Assembly: GCF_004123835.1 (NCBI RefSeq)
Contig: NZ_MZMU01000003.1
Span: 434,001-498,000 of the forward strand
Reading direction: 5' to 3'
Length of the DNA stretch: 64,000 nt
Source: Rhizobium leguminosarum
GTDB taxonomy: Bacteria; Pseudomonadota; Alphaproteobacteria; Rhizobiales; Rhizobiaceae
The notes beneath the pieces were generated by a model, which saw nothing but the letters and a program-made list of their open reading frames with translations, was not told the DNA's origin and searched no databases. This document shows positions 34,273 to 42,551 of the stretch, piece by piece. Each line of letters begins with the position of its first letter. Position 1 is the first letter of the stretch. The translations under genes and the position numbers were made by a program.

Positions 34273-34989
34273 TCAAGCGATGGGAAGGCGGATGATGAAT
34301 CGACTGCCGCTTTCATCCGAATGTTCGAGGCTGATATCGCCGCCAAGCGCCGTCAGAAACTCCCGCGTCGTCGTCAGTCCAAGACCGGCGCCCTGGACCG
34401 TTCCCGGCTTCGGCAATTTCCAGAAAGGCTCGAATATCCGCTCCCGATAAACGGGATCGATGCCTGTTCCATTGTCGGAAATCCGGATGAACCAGCCCGT
34501 CCCCTCGCGCTCCGCCGCGATGGCCACATGCGGCGGCGCTTCCCCGCGATAAATGAGGGCATTGGTCAGCAAGTGCCGCAGCACCAGACCGAGGAGGGCA
34601 GGGTCGGTACGGATGGAGGGTAGGCCGTCGCTTTCGAGCGTCGCCTCGCCGATCGCCGTCTCGTCGGTCAGTTCGCCCCAGATATTTTCGGCGAGCGCCT
34701 GCAGATCGACCTCTTCAGGGGTCACCTGCGGTGTGCCGCCGGCAAGGCTCATCAATGCCTTGGTGAGGCGCTGCGCCGTCTGCGCCTTTTCCATGATCAT
34801 CCGCAAGCTCTGAAGCTGTTCACCGTCGAGCGTCTCCTCAAGATCGTCGAGCAGCAGCTCGGCATACATGGCGATATGGCGAAGCGGCGATTGCAGGTCG
34901 TGCGAGGCGGTTGCGAGAAAACGTTTGATGCGCTCCTCGCTGTCTCCGGCAACGGTGGTTTCCGGCGGTCTCGTTGGGTCGGATGACAT
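34273..34989 (-). CDS. soluble sensor histidine kinase (HisKA-HATPase)
   Basis: 238 residues without sensor or membrane segments. HisKA has ATASHDLQSPLRHI (phospho-His near 40); the ATPase has HLLTNALIYRGE, ISDNGTGID, EPFWKL and GAGLGLTTTREF. The start at 34989 is preferred; the frame runs on into the family A repeat, which is unlikely to be coding. It is convergent with the atypical receiver, probably as its partner. Confidence 0.82.
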   Translation of the reverse strand: MSSDPTRPPETTVAGDSEERIKRFLATASHDLQSPLRHIAMYAELLLDDLEETLDGEQLQSLRMIMEKAQTAQRLTKALMSLAGGTPQVTPEEVDLQALAENIWGELTDETAIGEATLESDGLPSIRTDPALLGLVLRHLLTNALIYRGEAPPHVAIAAEREGTGWFIRISDNGTGIDPVYRERIFEPFWKLPKPGTVQGAGLGLTTTREFLTALGGDISLEHSDESGSRFIIRLPIA

Positions 34990-35010
34990 CTGGCGGTTTC
35001 CCCGATCTCT

Positions 35011-35075
35011 TACAGCGCCGCGCGTCTTTTCAGACGCGCAAAGGACGCTGTAACACTTTGAATTGGCACATAATG
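35011..35075 (-). repeat. family A palindromic repeat, inverted copy
   Basis: TACAGCGCCGCGCGTCTTTTC then AGACGCGCAAAGGACGCTGT: outer arms ACAGCG/CGCTGT, inner arms GCGCGTC/GACGCGC, then AACACTTTGAATTGGCACATAA. Reverse orientation compared with 25211-25312. It lies just upstream of the kinase gene. Confidence 0.8.
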
Positions 35076-35092
35076 CTGTAGCCGACAATAGA

Positions 35093-35126
35093 AAGAGGGC
35101 GCCGGCTCTGCAACCGGCGCCCTCTT
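35093..35126 (-). terminator. intrinsic terminator after secDF
   Basis: 13-bp perfect stem AAGAGGGCGCCGG / CCGGCGCCCTCTT with an 8-base loop, followed on the minus strand by a short TTTC run, 22 bases after the secDF stop codon. Confidence 0.7.
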
Positions 35127-35147
35127 CAAGGATGCGTTAACGGGATT

Positions 35148-37697
35148 TTAGCTCGCGGACTTGCGCGGGCGACCCTGTTCCGGCGGAATGATCTCGACTG
35201 CCTCATCGGTTGCCGGTGCCGCCTTGGCATGGCGGCGGCGCCAGTCGCCAAGGAAGAGCAGGATGGGTGCCGCGATGAAGATCGAGGAGGCACCGGCGAC
35301 AAGAATGCCGAAGACCATCGGGATCGCAAAGCTCGAGACCGCGCTGCCGCCCCAGATCGCCATCGGCACCAGTGCGAGGAAGGCCGTCGCATTGGTGTAA
35401 AGGCTTCGCGCGAGGGTCTCGTTGATCGACTTGTCGATGATCTCGCGCAGCGGCATCGACTTGTAGAGCCGCATGTTTTCGCGCATGCGGTCATAGACGA
35501 CGACCTTGTCGTTCACCGAATAACCGACAAGCGTCAGGATGGCGGCGATCGCCGTCAGGTTGAAGTCGAGGCCGGTGATCGCGAAGAAGCCGATCGCCTT
35601 GGTGACGTCGAGCACCAGCGTGACGATAGCGCCGACGGCAAACGGCCATTCGAACCGGACCCAGATATAGATGAGCATCGCAAAGCTTGCGATCACCACC
35701 GACAGGATGCCGGCCCAGGCAAGCTCGCCGCTGACCTTCGGACCGATGACGTCGGTACCTTCGACGGTGGCGTTCGGGTCGATCTTGATGACTTCGGCCT
35801 TCAGCTTGGTCACCGCTGCTGTCTGCGCCTCTTCGCCGCCCTCCTGCCGCTGCGCGCGAACGAGGATGCTGTTCTTGTCGCCGAAGGACTGCAGCGTGAT
35901 TTCGCCGAGGCCGAGGCTGTCCAGACCTTCGCGGAACTTCGCAAGATCAGCAGCCCCTTGCGTCCTGACGGCCATCTGGATGCCGCCGCGGAAATCGACG
36001 CCGTAGTTGAGGCCCGGATGAATGAAGAGCACGACAGAGGCAATCGAAAGCAGCGCCGAAACGGTGACGCCGAAGAAGCGCGCCTTCATGAACTCGATGT
36101 GCTTGTCATAGGGGCTGAACGGGATCAATGGCCGGATGTTCAGCACCTTGAACTTGCGGCGGCGGGTGATCTCGATCATCGCGACGCGCACGAAGGCGAC
36201 CGAGGTGAACATCGAGATGATCAGGCCAAGCGCCATGGTCACAGCAAAGCCGCGAACCGGCCCGGAACCGAAAAAGAACAGGATGGCCGCAGCGATCAGG
36301 GCCGTCATATTGCCGTCGATGATGGTCGAATAGGCACGATTGAAGCCCGTATCGATGGCGGCAAAGGCGCCCTTACCCTTGCGGGTCTCTTCACGAATAC
36401 GCTCGTTGATGAGAACGTTGGCGTCGACCGCAAGGCCGATGCCGAGCACGACACCGGCAATGCCCGGCAGTGTCAGCGTCGCGCCAACCAGCGTCAGGGC
36501 CGAGAAGGTCAGGATCGTGTGGATCAGCAGCGCCACATTCGCCAGGATGCCCCAGGTGCCATAGAGAACGAAGATGAAGAGTGCGACGAGAGCAAAGCCG
36601 ACGAGGCCGGAATAAATACCCATCTTGATGGCGTCGGCGCCGAGGTCGGCGCCGACGGTGCGTTCCTCGATGACCGTCAGCTTGGCGGGCAGGGCGCCGG
36701 CGCGCAGCATGGCGGCCAGCGTCGTGGCGCTGTCGGCTGAAAAGCTGCCGGAGATCTGGCCGGAACCGCCGGTGATCGGCTCACGGATGACCGGCGCGCT
36801 CAGCACCTTGTCGTCGAGGACGATGGCGAAGGGATTGCCGACGTTCTGGCGGGTGATATCGGCAAAGCGGGTGGCGCCGGCGCTGTCGAAGCGGAAGCTG
36901 ACGATCGGCTCACGCGTGTTCGGATCGAAGCTGACGCGGGCATCCGAAAGGCGATCGCCGGAGATCTCGACGCGGTCGAGGACCGGATAGGAATTGCCTT
37001 CATCGTCCTTCAGCATGGTCACGCCGGGTCCGGGCGCGTTGTTCGGCGCCAGCATATGGAACGACATTTTGGCGGTGGAGCCGAGAAGTTCGCGCAGGCG
37101 CGACGGATCCTGCGCGCCCGGAAGCTGGACGAGCACGCGGTTGGCGCCGATGCGCTGGATGGTCGGCTCGGAGACGCCGACCTGGTCGACGCGCTGGCGG
37201 ATGACTTCAAGGCTCTGCTGGACGGCATTGTCGACATTGGCGGCGATGCCGGCCCGCGAGAAGCCGACGGTGATGGTGGCGCCGTTCGCCGTGACATCAA
37301 GATCCGCCTGGCCGGCGCTGAGGCCGGTGCTGATCGGGTTGGCAAGCGTCTTAAGTTCGGTGACGGCAGCATCGCTCTGTGAGGCATCGGCGAGCGTCAC
37401 GACGATCTGGTTCTGGCCGCGGACCACGGCTTTCGGCTGGATGCCCTTTTCGCGCAGCACGCGGCGCGCGTCCTGAAGCAGCGATTGCAGCCGCTCCTTG
37501 GTAAGGTCGGCTTCGTCGACTTCCAGAACGAGGTGCGAACCGCCGCGAAGGTCGAGGCCGAGCGACACCTGCTCATGCGGCAGCCAGGCCGGCACGCGCT
37601 GGAGGACGGATTGCGGCAGGACGTTCGGCAGGGCGATCAATAGGCCGAGTAGGATGATCACCGTATAGGTGACCACCAGCCATCGTGAAGTACGCAT
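35148..37697 (-). CDS. secDF: protein translocase subunit SecDF (fused)
   Basis: 849-residue inner-membrane protein with SecD and SecF in one chain. It uses the proton gradient to pull exported proteins out of the SecYEG channel. The SecD half has the first membrane helix at 7-25, the GLDLRGGSHLVLEV motif near 47, the P1 periplasmic domain, and helices 2-6 at about 365-510. The SecF half begins near 540, with helix 7 and NYGVDFRGG near 570 followed by five more helices. AAGGAATACAAC before the ATG supports the start. A hairpin terminator follows. Confidence 0.93.
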   Translation of the reverse strand: MRTSRWLVVTYTVIILLGLLIALPNVLPQSVLQRVPAWLPHEQVSLGLDLRGGSHLVLEVDEADLTKERLQSLLQDARRVLREKGIQPKAVVRGQNQIVVTLADASQSDAAVTELKTLANPISTGLSAGQADLDVTANGATITVGFSRAGIAANVDNAVQQSLEVIRQRVDQVGVSEPTIQRIGANRVLVQLPGAQDPSRLRELLGSTAKMSFHMLAPNNAPGPGVTMLKDDEGNSYPVLDRVEISGDRLSDARVSFDPNTREPIVSFRFDSAGATRFADITRQNVGNPFAIVLDDKVLSAPVIREPITGGSGQISGSFSADSATTLAAMLRAGALPAKLTVIEERTVGADLGADAIKMGIYSGLVGFALVALFIFVLYGTWGILANVALLIHTILTFSALTLVGATLTLPGIAGVVLGIGLAVDANVLINERIREETRKGKGAFAAIDTGFNRAYSTIIDGNMTALIAAAILFFFGSGPVRGFAVTMALGLIISMFTSVAFVRVAMIEITRRRKFKVLNIRPLIPFSPYDKHIEFMKARFFGVTVSALLSIASVVLFIHPGLNYGVDFRGGIQMAVRTQGAADLAKFREGLDSLGLGEITLQSFGDKNSILVRAQRQEGGEEAQTAAVTKLKAEVIKIDPNATVEGTDVIGPKVSGELAWAGILSVVIASFAMLIYIWVRFEWPFAVGAIVTLVLDVTKAIGFFAITGLDFNLTAIAAILTLVGYSVNDKVVVYDRMRENMRLYKSMPLREIIDKSINETLARSLYTNATAFLALVPMAIWGGSAVSSFAIPMVFGILVAGASSIFIAAPILLFLGDWRRRHAKAAPATDEAVEIIPPEQGRPRKSAS

Positions 37698-37780
37698 GTT
37701 GTATTCCTTGATATCGAGGGCCGGCGCTCGGGCGCTGGCGGCATGTCGTCAATGGTCGGAAGCGCCGATCGGCGCGAGCG

Positions 37781-38179
37781 TCAGGCAGCGACCGGCGGTG
37801 CGCGCGGCTGATGGGTCCTGGAGACTGCGGCATGAAGCGAAGCTTCAAATGCCGGAAAAGGCGCGGCCATGGTCCAGCCGGAAAAATCGACAGCCGGGGC
37901 GGCGGCAAGGGCAAGCGGTCCGGCGTCATGCGCCGCCTGCTTCGGTGCAAGTTTGCGTTCACTGGCAAGCAAGCCGCGCACCGCATCGCGCGCAGTCAGC
38001 TGCGGCGGCTGCGAATCCCGATCGGAAGAGGAAAGCGTATTGACGGCGGCGGCCGGCGAGAACACCAGATTGCCGCCGAAAAGAAGGCCGAGATAGGCAA
38101 GGGTGGCGACGAGGAGGGAAGCGGCGATACGGCTCGTCAGACGGCGCTGGTCCAGCTCCATCTTCTCCGTCCCGGCCAT
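37781..38179 (-). CDS. hypothetical single-pass membrane protein
   Basis: 132 residues: basic N-terminus, one hydrophobic helix (IAASLLVATLAYLGLLFGG, about 19-38), then a low-complexity Ala/Pro-rich region. GGGAGTGAC precedes the ATG at 38179. It lies between the antiporter and secDF on the same strand; no family recognised. The open frame on the opposite strand here is longer but lacks a start signal. Confidence 0.5.
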   Translation of the reverse strand: MAGTEKMELDQRRLTSRIAASLLVATLAYLGLLFGGNLVFSPAAAVNTLSSSDRDSQPPQLTARDAVRGLLASERKLAPKQAAHDAGPLALAAAPAVDFSGWTMAAPFPAFEASLHAAVSRTHQPRAPPVAA

Positions 38180-38215
38180 GTCACTCCCGTATCGGCTCAA
38201 AAGCGCGCCAATCTC

Positions 38216-40039
38216 TCATTCTCTTTCCGGCGGAGGGTCATCCGTCGGCATAATTGTATCAGGCCCATGCCCGTCTTCATAGGGCACACTCTCATGATGC
38301 ACTTGGGCGAGCCGGTCAACCATGCCAAGCGCGATTTCACGCTCGCCCATGATGACGGTGTCGGCGCCATATTGCTTCAACTCATCGACCTCGGCGTCGG
38401 AATGGGCGCGGGCGACGATGAGGATCGACGGATTGACGCTGCGCGCCTGCTCGGCGATCCGGCAGGCCTCGAAGGCGTTCGGGATGGCGATGGCAATGCT
38501 GCGCGCAGTCGCGAGATTGGCGAGATCCAGGGTCTCCCTTGCCACCGCATTGCCCATGAAGGCTTCGACGCCCTGCGCCTTCAGCTCGCCGATACGCTTG
38601 TCGGAATCTTCGATAACCAGGAAGGGCGTGCCCGACGATTTGAGGTTCTGCCCGACGATTTTGCCGACGCGCCCATAACCGATGAGAATGGCGTGGCCGC
38701 TGAGAGTGGTCGGATGCACCTCGTCATCGTCAGCTGGCGCCGTCTCCTGAGTGATGGTCGGATCTGCGGCGTCGGCAGCGGGCGCGACTGCGGTCTCCTC
38801 GCGTTTCGCACCTTCGAAAAGTGGCCGCATGCGGTCGCAGAGGAAGAACAGCAGCGGATTGAGGATGATCGAGATGATGGCGCCAGCAAGAATCAGATCG
38901 CGGCCCTCCTCCGGCAGCAGCCCGAGTTGGACGCCGAGGGCGGCGAGGATGAAGGAGAATTCGCCGATCTGGCCGAGGCTTGCCGAAATCGTCAGCGCCG
39001 TGCCGAGCGGCTTCTTGAAGGCGAGCACGATCAGCAAGGCGGCGACGGACTTGCCGATGACGATGATGAAGATGGTGGCGAGGATCGGCAGCGGCTTGTC
39101 GATCAGGATGTTCGGATCGAACAGCATGCCGACCGAGACGAAGAACAGCACGGCAAAGGCGTCGCGCAGCGGCAGGCTTTCCTGTGCGGCGCGATGGCTG
39201 AGCTCGCTTTCGGCAAGCACCATGCCGGCGAAGAAGGCGCCGAGCGCCAGCGACACGCCGAAGAGCTTCGCCGCTCCGAAGGCGACGCCGAGCGCGATCG
39301 CCAGCACGCCGAGCCGGAAGAGCTCGCGCGAACCGGTATGGGCGATGCGGTGCATCGTCCATGGAATAAGCTTGCGGCCGAAGACCAGCATCAGCGCCAC
39401 GAACAGCGCCACCTTTACCAGCGTCATGGCGATCATGCCGCCGATGCCGAGATCGAGGCCGAACAGGCGGCTCAGCCCGGCTGAGAGCGGCTCGACGGGA
39501 GCGTGACCCTCACCGCCGATGCTGGCTGCGGCCGGGATCAGCACCAGCGCCAGCACCATGGCGAGATCCTCGACGATCAGCCAGCCGACGGCGATCCTGC
39601 CGCGCTCCGTCTCGACGAGGCGCCGCTCCTGCAGTGCCTTCAGGAGCACGACGGTGGAGGCGACCGAAAGCGCAAGGCCGAAGACCAGGCTGCCGCCGGT
39701 CGGCCAGCCCATGAAGGCGCCGAGCCCCCAGCCGAGCAATGTCGCGAAGGCGATCTGCACAATCGCGCCGGGCACGGCGATGCCACGCACCGACAGCAGG
39801 TCTTTCAGGGAGAAATGCAGCCCGACGCCGAACATCAGCAGGATGACGCCGATTTCGGCAAGCTCCGGCGCAAGGTTCTGATCGGCCACATAACCCGGCG
39901 TATGCGGCCCCACGAGCACGCCGGCGATCAGATAGCCGACGAGCGGCGGCATCCGCAGCCGATGGGCGAAGGCGCCGAAGATGAAAGCCAGCACGAGGCC
40001 GCCGACGATTGTCGAAATCAAGGGCGTATCGTGTGGCAT
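38216..40039 (-). CDS. CPA2 monovalent cation:proton antiporter (YbaL/Kef-like)
   Basis: 607 residues. About 5-385 form 11-13 membrane helices of the Na+/H+ exchanger fold (LVGYLIAGVLVGPHTPG, VILLMFGVGLHFSLKDLL, ALSVASTVVLLKALQERRL, GWLIVEDLAMVLALVL). About 430-565 is a TrkA-N (RCK) nucleotide-binding domain (HAILIGYGRVGKIVGQNLK). These proteins exchange K+ or Na+ for H+ under control of NAD(H) or other ligands. The start at 40039 places MPHDTPLI before the first helix; TCTCC-complementary spacing is acceptable. It is divergent from a small XRE regulator. Confidence 0.9.
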   Translation of the reverse strand: MPHDTPLISTIVGGLVLAFIFGAFAHRLRMPPLVGYLIAGVLVGPHTPGYVADQNLAPELAEIGVILLMFGVGLHFSLKDLLSVRGIAVPGAIVQIAFATLLGWGLGAFMGWPTGGSLVFGLALSVASTVVLLKALQERRLVETERGRIAVGWLIVEDLAMVLALVLIPAAASIGGEGHAPVEPLSAGLSRLFGLDLGIGGMIAMTLVKVALFVALMLVFGRKLIPWTMHRIAHTGSRELFRLGVLAIALGVAFGAAKLFGVSLALGAFFAGMVLAESELSHRAAQESLPLRDAFAVLFFVSVGMLFDPNILIDKPLPILATIFIIVIGKSVAALLIVLAFKKPLGTALTISASLGQIGEFSFILAALGVQLGLLPEEGRDLILAGAIISIILNPLLFFLCDRMRPLFEGAKREETAVAPAADAADPTITQETAPADDDEVHPTTLSGHAILIGYGRVGKIVGQNLKSSGTPFLVIEDSDKRIGELKAQGVEAFMGNAVARETLDLANLATARSIAIAIPNAFEACRIAEQARSVNPSILIVARAHSDAEVDELKQYGADTVIMGEREIALGMVDRLAQVHHESVPYEDGHGPDTIMPTDDPPPERE

Positions 40040-40118
40040 CGCTGTCTCCCGATCTGGAAATCCCGTTCGTAATATGACATATATGGTGTATATCGACCAA
40101 TATGGGCAACTTGAAATC

Positions 40119-40373
40119 ATGGGTCAAGGCGCAAGGGAAACAATTCTCACTCCCGCTCTCTGCCGCGCGGCGCGCGGCTTGCTGGACTGGACCCAGACCG
40201 ACCTGGCCGGAAGGGCCGCCGTCTCGCGCAGCACCATCCGCGATTACGAGGGCCGGCACCACGACATCCATCGCGCGACGGAGGCGCAACTGCGCCTCGC
40301 CTTCGAGGAAGGCGGCGTCAAATTCGTGGAGATCGAAGGGACGGGCACCGGCCTCTGCTTGGCCTCTGCATAA
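40119..40373 (+). CDS. small XRE-type helix-turn-helix regulator
   Basis: 84 residues: LTPALCRAARGLLDWTQTDLAGRAAVSRSTIRDYEGR is a classic Cro/C1 helix-turn-helix, followed by a short beta hairpin (FVEIEGTGTGLCL). A start at 40083 is possible, but that ATG sits in an AT-rich ATATATGG-TGTATATC stretch that looks like promoter and operator. It is divergent from the antiporter gene and may control it. Its stop codon lies inside the partial family A repeat. Confidence 0.72.
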   Translation: MGQGARETILTPALCRAARGLLDWTQTDLAGRAAVSRSTIRDYEGRHHDIHRATEAQLRLAFEEGGVKFVEIEGTGTGLCLASA

Positions 40374-40395
40374 TTCCTTAAATTGGAATCGATTG
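40363..40395 (+). repeat. family A repeat, left end only
   Basis: CTGCATAATTCCTTAAAT then TGGAATCGATT matches the first ~30 bases of the full copy at 25211; the rest is missing. The TAA stop of the XRE gene is part of it. Confidence 0.55.
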
Positions 40396-40397
40396 GC

Positions 40398-41819
40398 TCA
40401 GGGCACCAGGCAGGCGGCGGAGACCTTGTAAACGGAGAGCGCCTTGCCCTTGTAATAGCCCGCCGTCGGCTGCCAGTTCTTCAGTACTTCGGGCGTCTCG
40501 GTGGCGCAGCTGAAGGGACCGTCCGTCAGGAAAAGCACCTTGCCGGTGATGTCGGCCGGCAGGGCGAATTCCTGCTCGTAATAGCTCTCGGGAAGGCCCG
40601 CCGGCGCTCGCGCATAGATCCTGTAGGATGTGTCGCGCAGCGTATAGAAAAGATCGGCGACCATGTCGCGATCATTGGTGACGATGATGTCGGTGCCGGC
40701 CTGGCTGGCAAGTGCTGCGGCTTGGCGGCTGACCTCGGCGCGGCCGAGATAGCGCTTCATCAGCTCGTCGCCGTTCGGCAGCAGCAACTGATGCGAAAAA
40801 ATCGTCGCCAGCGGAAAGAGCAGGCTGGCGATGCCGTTGATGGTCAGCGACAGCCTGAGCCCCTTCGGCCACATCCGGTACAGCAGCCAGACGGCAAGGA
40901 TGGTGCCTGCGACATAGGCAGTCACCGCCCAGTTGGCATAGGCCTTGGCGACCGTTGCCTGCAGCGTGATCAGCACCACCACCGGCATCGACAGCCAGAC
41001 CAGCATCTTTTCCCGATCGTCGCTCCTGCCCCTGATCATGCGGTAGACCGCCCAGAGCATCGCGAAGAAGATAATCGGCCCGACGACGCCGAACTGGGCG
41101 GCGAAGAATTCAAGCCCGCGACGGAGATTGATACCGAGTTCGCTCCAATGGGCGATGTCCTGGGTATGCCGCACCGTCGTGTTGTCGTGCTGCAGGTTCC
41201 ACCAGAGGTTCGGCAGGGCGACGACCGCCGCGACCGCGACCGCGATGATGAAATCGCGAATGGCGATGCGCGCCGCCGGAATGAGGAGGAGGGCAATCGC
41301 GCCGCCCGGAACGACGAACAGCACGGCATATTTCGTCAGGAAGGCGAGGCCGACGCCAAGGCCCATGACGAGCGCCAGCCCGACCGAGCGCCGCTGCGTC
41401 AGGCCGAAATAGGCAAGCAGCGCGATCGCGATGAAGAACAGCAGGATCACGTCGGTCGAGAAGAACACAGAAGAAAGCGCCACACCGGGGAGCGTGATGT
41501 AGGTGGCGCCCGTCCAGCCTTCGATCTCCGGCCCGACGAAACGCTTCGCCGTCTTCATCAGCACCAGTGCCGCCGCCATGTGGATCAGCGGTCCGAGCAG
41601 CCTGATCCAATAGATGGCGTTGGAGCCGGAAAGCTCGGTCATCGCCCGGATCACCCATGCAATCATCGGCGGCTTGGAATAATAGCCGAGGTCGAGGTTT
41701 TGCGACCAGAACCAGTACTGCGCCTCGTCGACGAAAAGGTCCGTCGTATCGAAATTGAGCATGACGACGCGCCAGAGCGTGAAGCCAAGAACGATGAGGA
41801 GACCAGATCTGGGGGACAT
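40398..41819 (-). CDS. GT-C glycosyltransferase, ArnT/PMT (family 39/83) type
   Basis: 473-residue membrane protein with about eleven hydrophobic segments. The first periplasmic loop carries the acidic catalytic motif (FVDEAQYWFWSQNLDLGYYSKPP) typical of lipid-phosphate-sugar-dependent transferases such as ArnT and of GT39/83. It would transfer a sugar from a polyprenyl-phosphate donor onto lipid A, O-antigen or protein outside the inner membrane. The start at 41819 puts the first helix (LLIVLGFTLWRVVML) near the N-terminus. No other glycan genes are adjacent. Confidence 0.82.
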   Translation of the reverse strand: MSPRSGLLIVLGFTLWRVVMLNFDTTDLFVDEAQYWFWSQNLDLGYYSKPPMIAWVIRAMTELSGSNAIYWIRLLGPLIHMAAALVLMKTAKRFVGPEIEGWTGATYITLPGVALSSVFFSTDVILLFFIAIALLAYFGLTQRRSVGLALVMGLGVGLAFLTKYAVLFVVPGGAIALLLIPAARIAIRDFIIAVAVAAVVALPNLWWNLQHDNTTVRHTQDIAHWSELGINLRRGLEFFAAQFGVVGPIIFFAMLWAVYRMIRGRSDDREKMLVWLSMPVVVLITLQATVAKAYANWAVTAYVAGTILAVWLLYRMWPKGLRLSLTINGIASLLFPLATIFSHQLLLPNGDELMKRYLGRAEVSRQAAALASQAGTDIIVTNDRDMVADLFYTLRDTSYRIYARAPAGLPESYYEQEFALPADITGKVLFLTDGPFSCATETPEVLKNWQPTAGYYKGKALSVYKVSAACLVP

Positions 41820-41900
41820 GAATCGATAGTTCCGCTGACGTGAAAGGCGCGAGTGCGATACACCAAAGGTGCCGGACTGCCAACGGGGAAGGGTGGGTCT

Positions 41901-42010
41901 AAAGCATGTCGTTATCGCAAAAGTGTGCAGCGGTTTTGCGATAACGACATGCGTAAAAACAAAGAGCTGAAGCGCAAGGAGCGTATCTGAAGGATCGCGA
42001 TGCGCTTTAG
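41901..42010 (+). repeat. family B double-hairpin repeat, copy 1
   Basis: First hairpin: perfect 19-bp arms (41904-41922 with 41934-41952) around the loop GTGTGCAGCGG. Linker AAAAACAAAGAGCTG. Second hairpin closed by AAGCGCA/TGCGCTT. It ends CGCTTTAG at 42010, within the stop of the small minus-strand gene. Confidence 0.85.
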
Positions 42011-42120
42011 AACACCCGAAGGGCGCGGATGTCGCGGTTTGCGGCGAGGGAATCGAGGCGGGCGACGGCTGCAAGCAGCGTCATTGCAATCAAGCAGGCA
42101 CCCAATCCGAGAACAATCAT
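42007..42120 (-). CDS. possible 37-residue membrane protein
   Basis: ATG at 42120 with AAGGACAG about 8 bases upstream. It encodes 37 residues: a hydrophobic helix (MIVLGLGACLIAMTLLAAVA), then a polar tail RLDSLAANRDIRALRVF. The TAA stop lies in the end of family B copy 1. Short single-helix proteins of this layout are common, but conservation cannot be checked here. Confidence 0.45.
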   Translation of the reverse strand: MIVLGLGACLIAMTLLAAVARLDSLAANRDIRALRVF

Positions 42121-42551
42121 TGCTCTGTCCTTGTCGACGTCATGTCTTGGTTATCGACCGGCATATAACACGGAGCTTGCGTGTGCCTTGTAGCAGCCAT
42201 GCAACTCCGCAACAGTATTTGCTGCGAACGGCCTTGAATTGCTTCAAAAGCCTGTCCTCCGAAAGGCTTATTAACCTTCAAGCAAGGAATTAACCATAAA
42301 CATTGATGTACACGTCGGAATGGGAAGATGCACTCGTTCCCACCAGGCATGACGCCGTCCCGCCGTACCGGGTTGATCCGGTATCCATCTCTTCAGACAG
42401 CTCCGAAACATAGCTGATCAGGGGGTTTCGATCCGCCGGTTGTAACCGGTGGCGAGGACCGTCTCCATGCTTCGCGTTCAACGGATGCTGCGCAAGTTTT
42501 TGGCCGGGCCTTCGCCCGGAAAGTGGTTGGGGACAGGCGTTGAGGCAGGAC
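42121..42551. promoter_or_regulatory. 431-base upstream region of the chemotaxis operon
   Basis: AT-rich core at 42225-42310 with a palindrome TTGAATTGCTTCAA, a small hairpin AAGCC/GGCTT, and TTAACC at 42271 and TTAACCAT at 42290-42297. TTAACCAT is the half-site reported for the cell-cycle regulator CtrA. The start of the che transcript is expected here. No gene seen. Confidence 0.45.

Noticed and set aside
34990..35088. N-terminal extension of the soluble kinase through a family A repeat
   Set aside because: Residues come from the repeat hairpin; MSSDPTR at 34989 is a natural start.
35229..36740. 503-codon open frame opposite secDF
   Set aside because: SecDF motifs on the minus strand are unambiguous; the plus frame has no start signal or recognisable fold.
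37811..39484. 557-codon open frame opposite the antiporter and the small membrane protein
   Set aside because: Low-complexity mirrored composition; the antiporter helices and RCK domain lie on the minus strand.
40383..41843. 486-codon open frame opposite the glycosyltransferase
   Set aside because: Glycosyltransferase helices and catalytic motif are clear on the minus strand.
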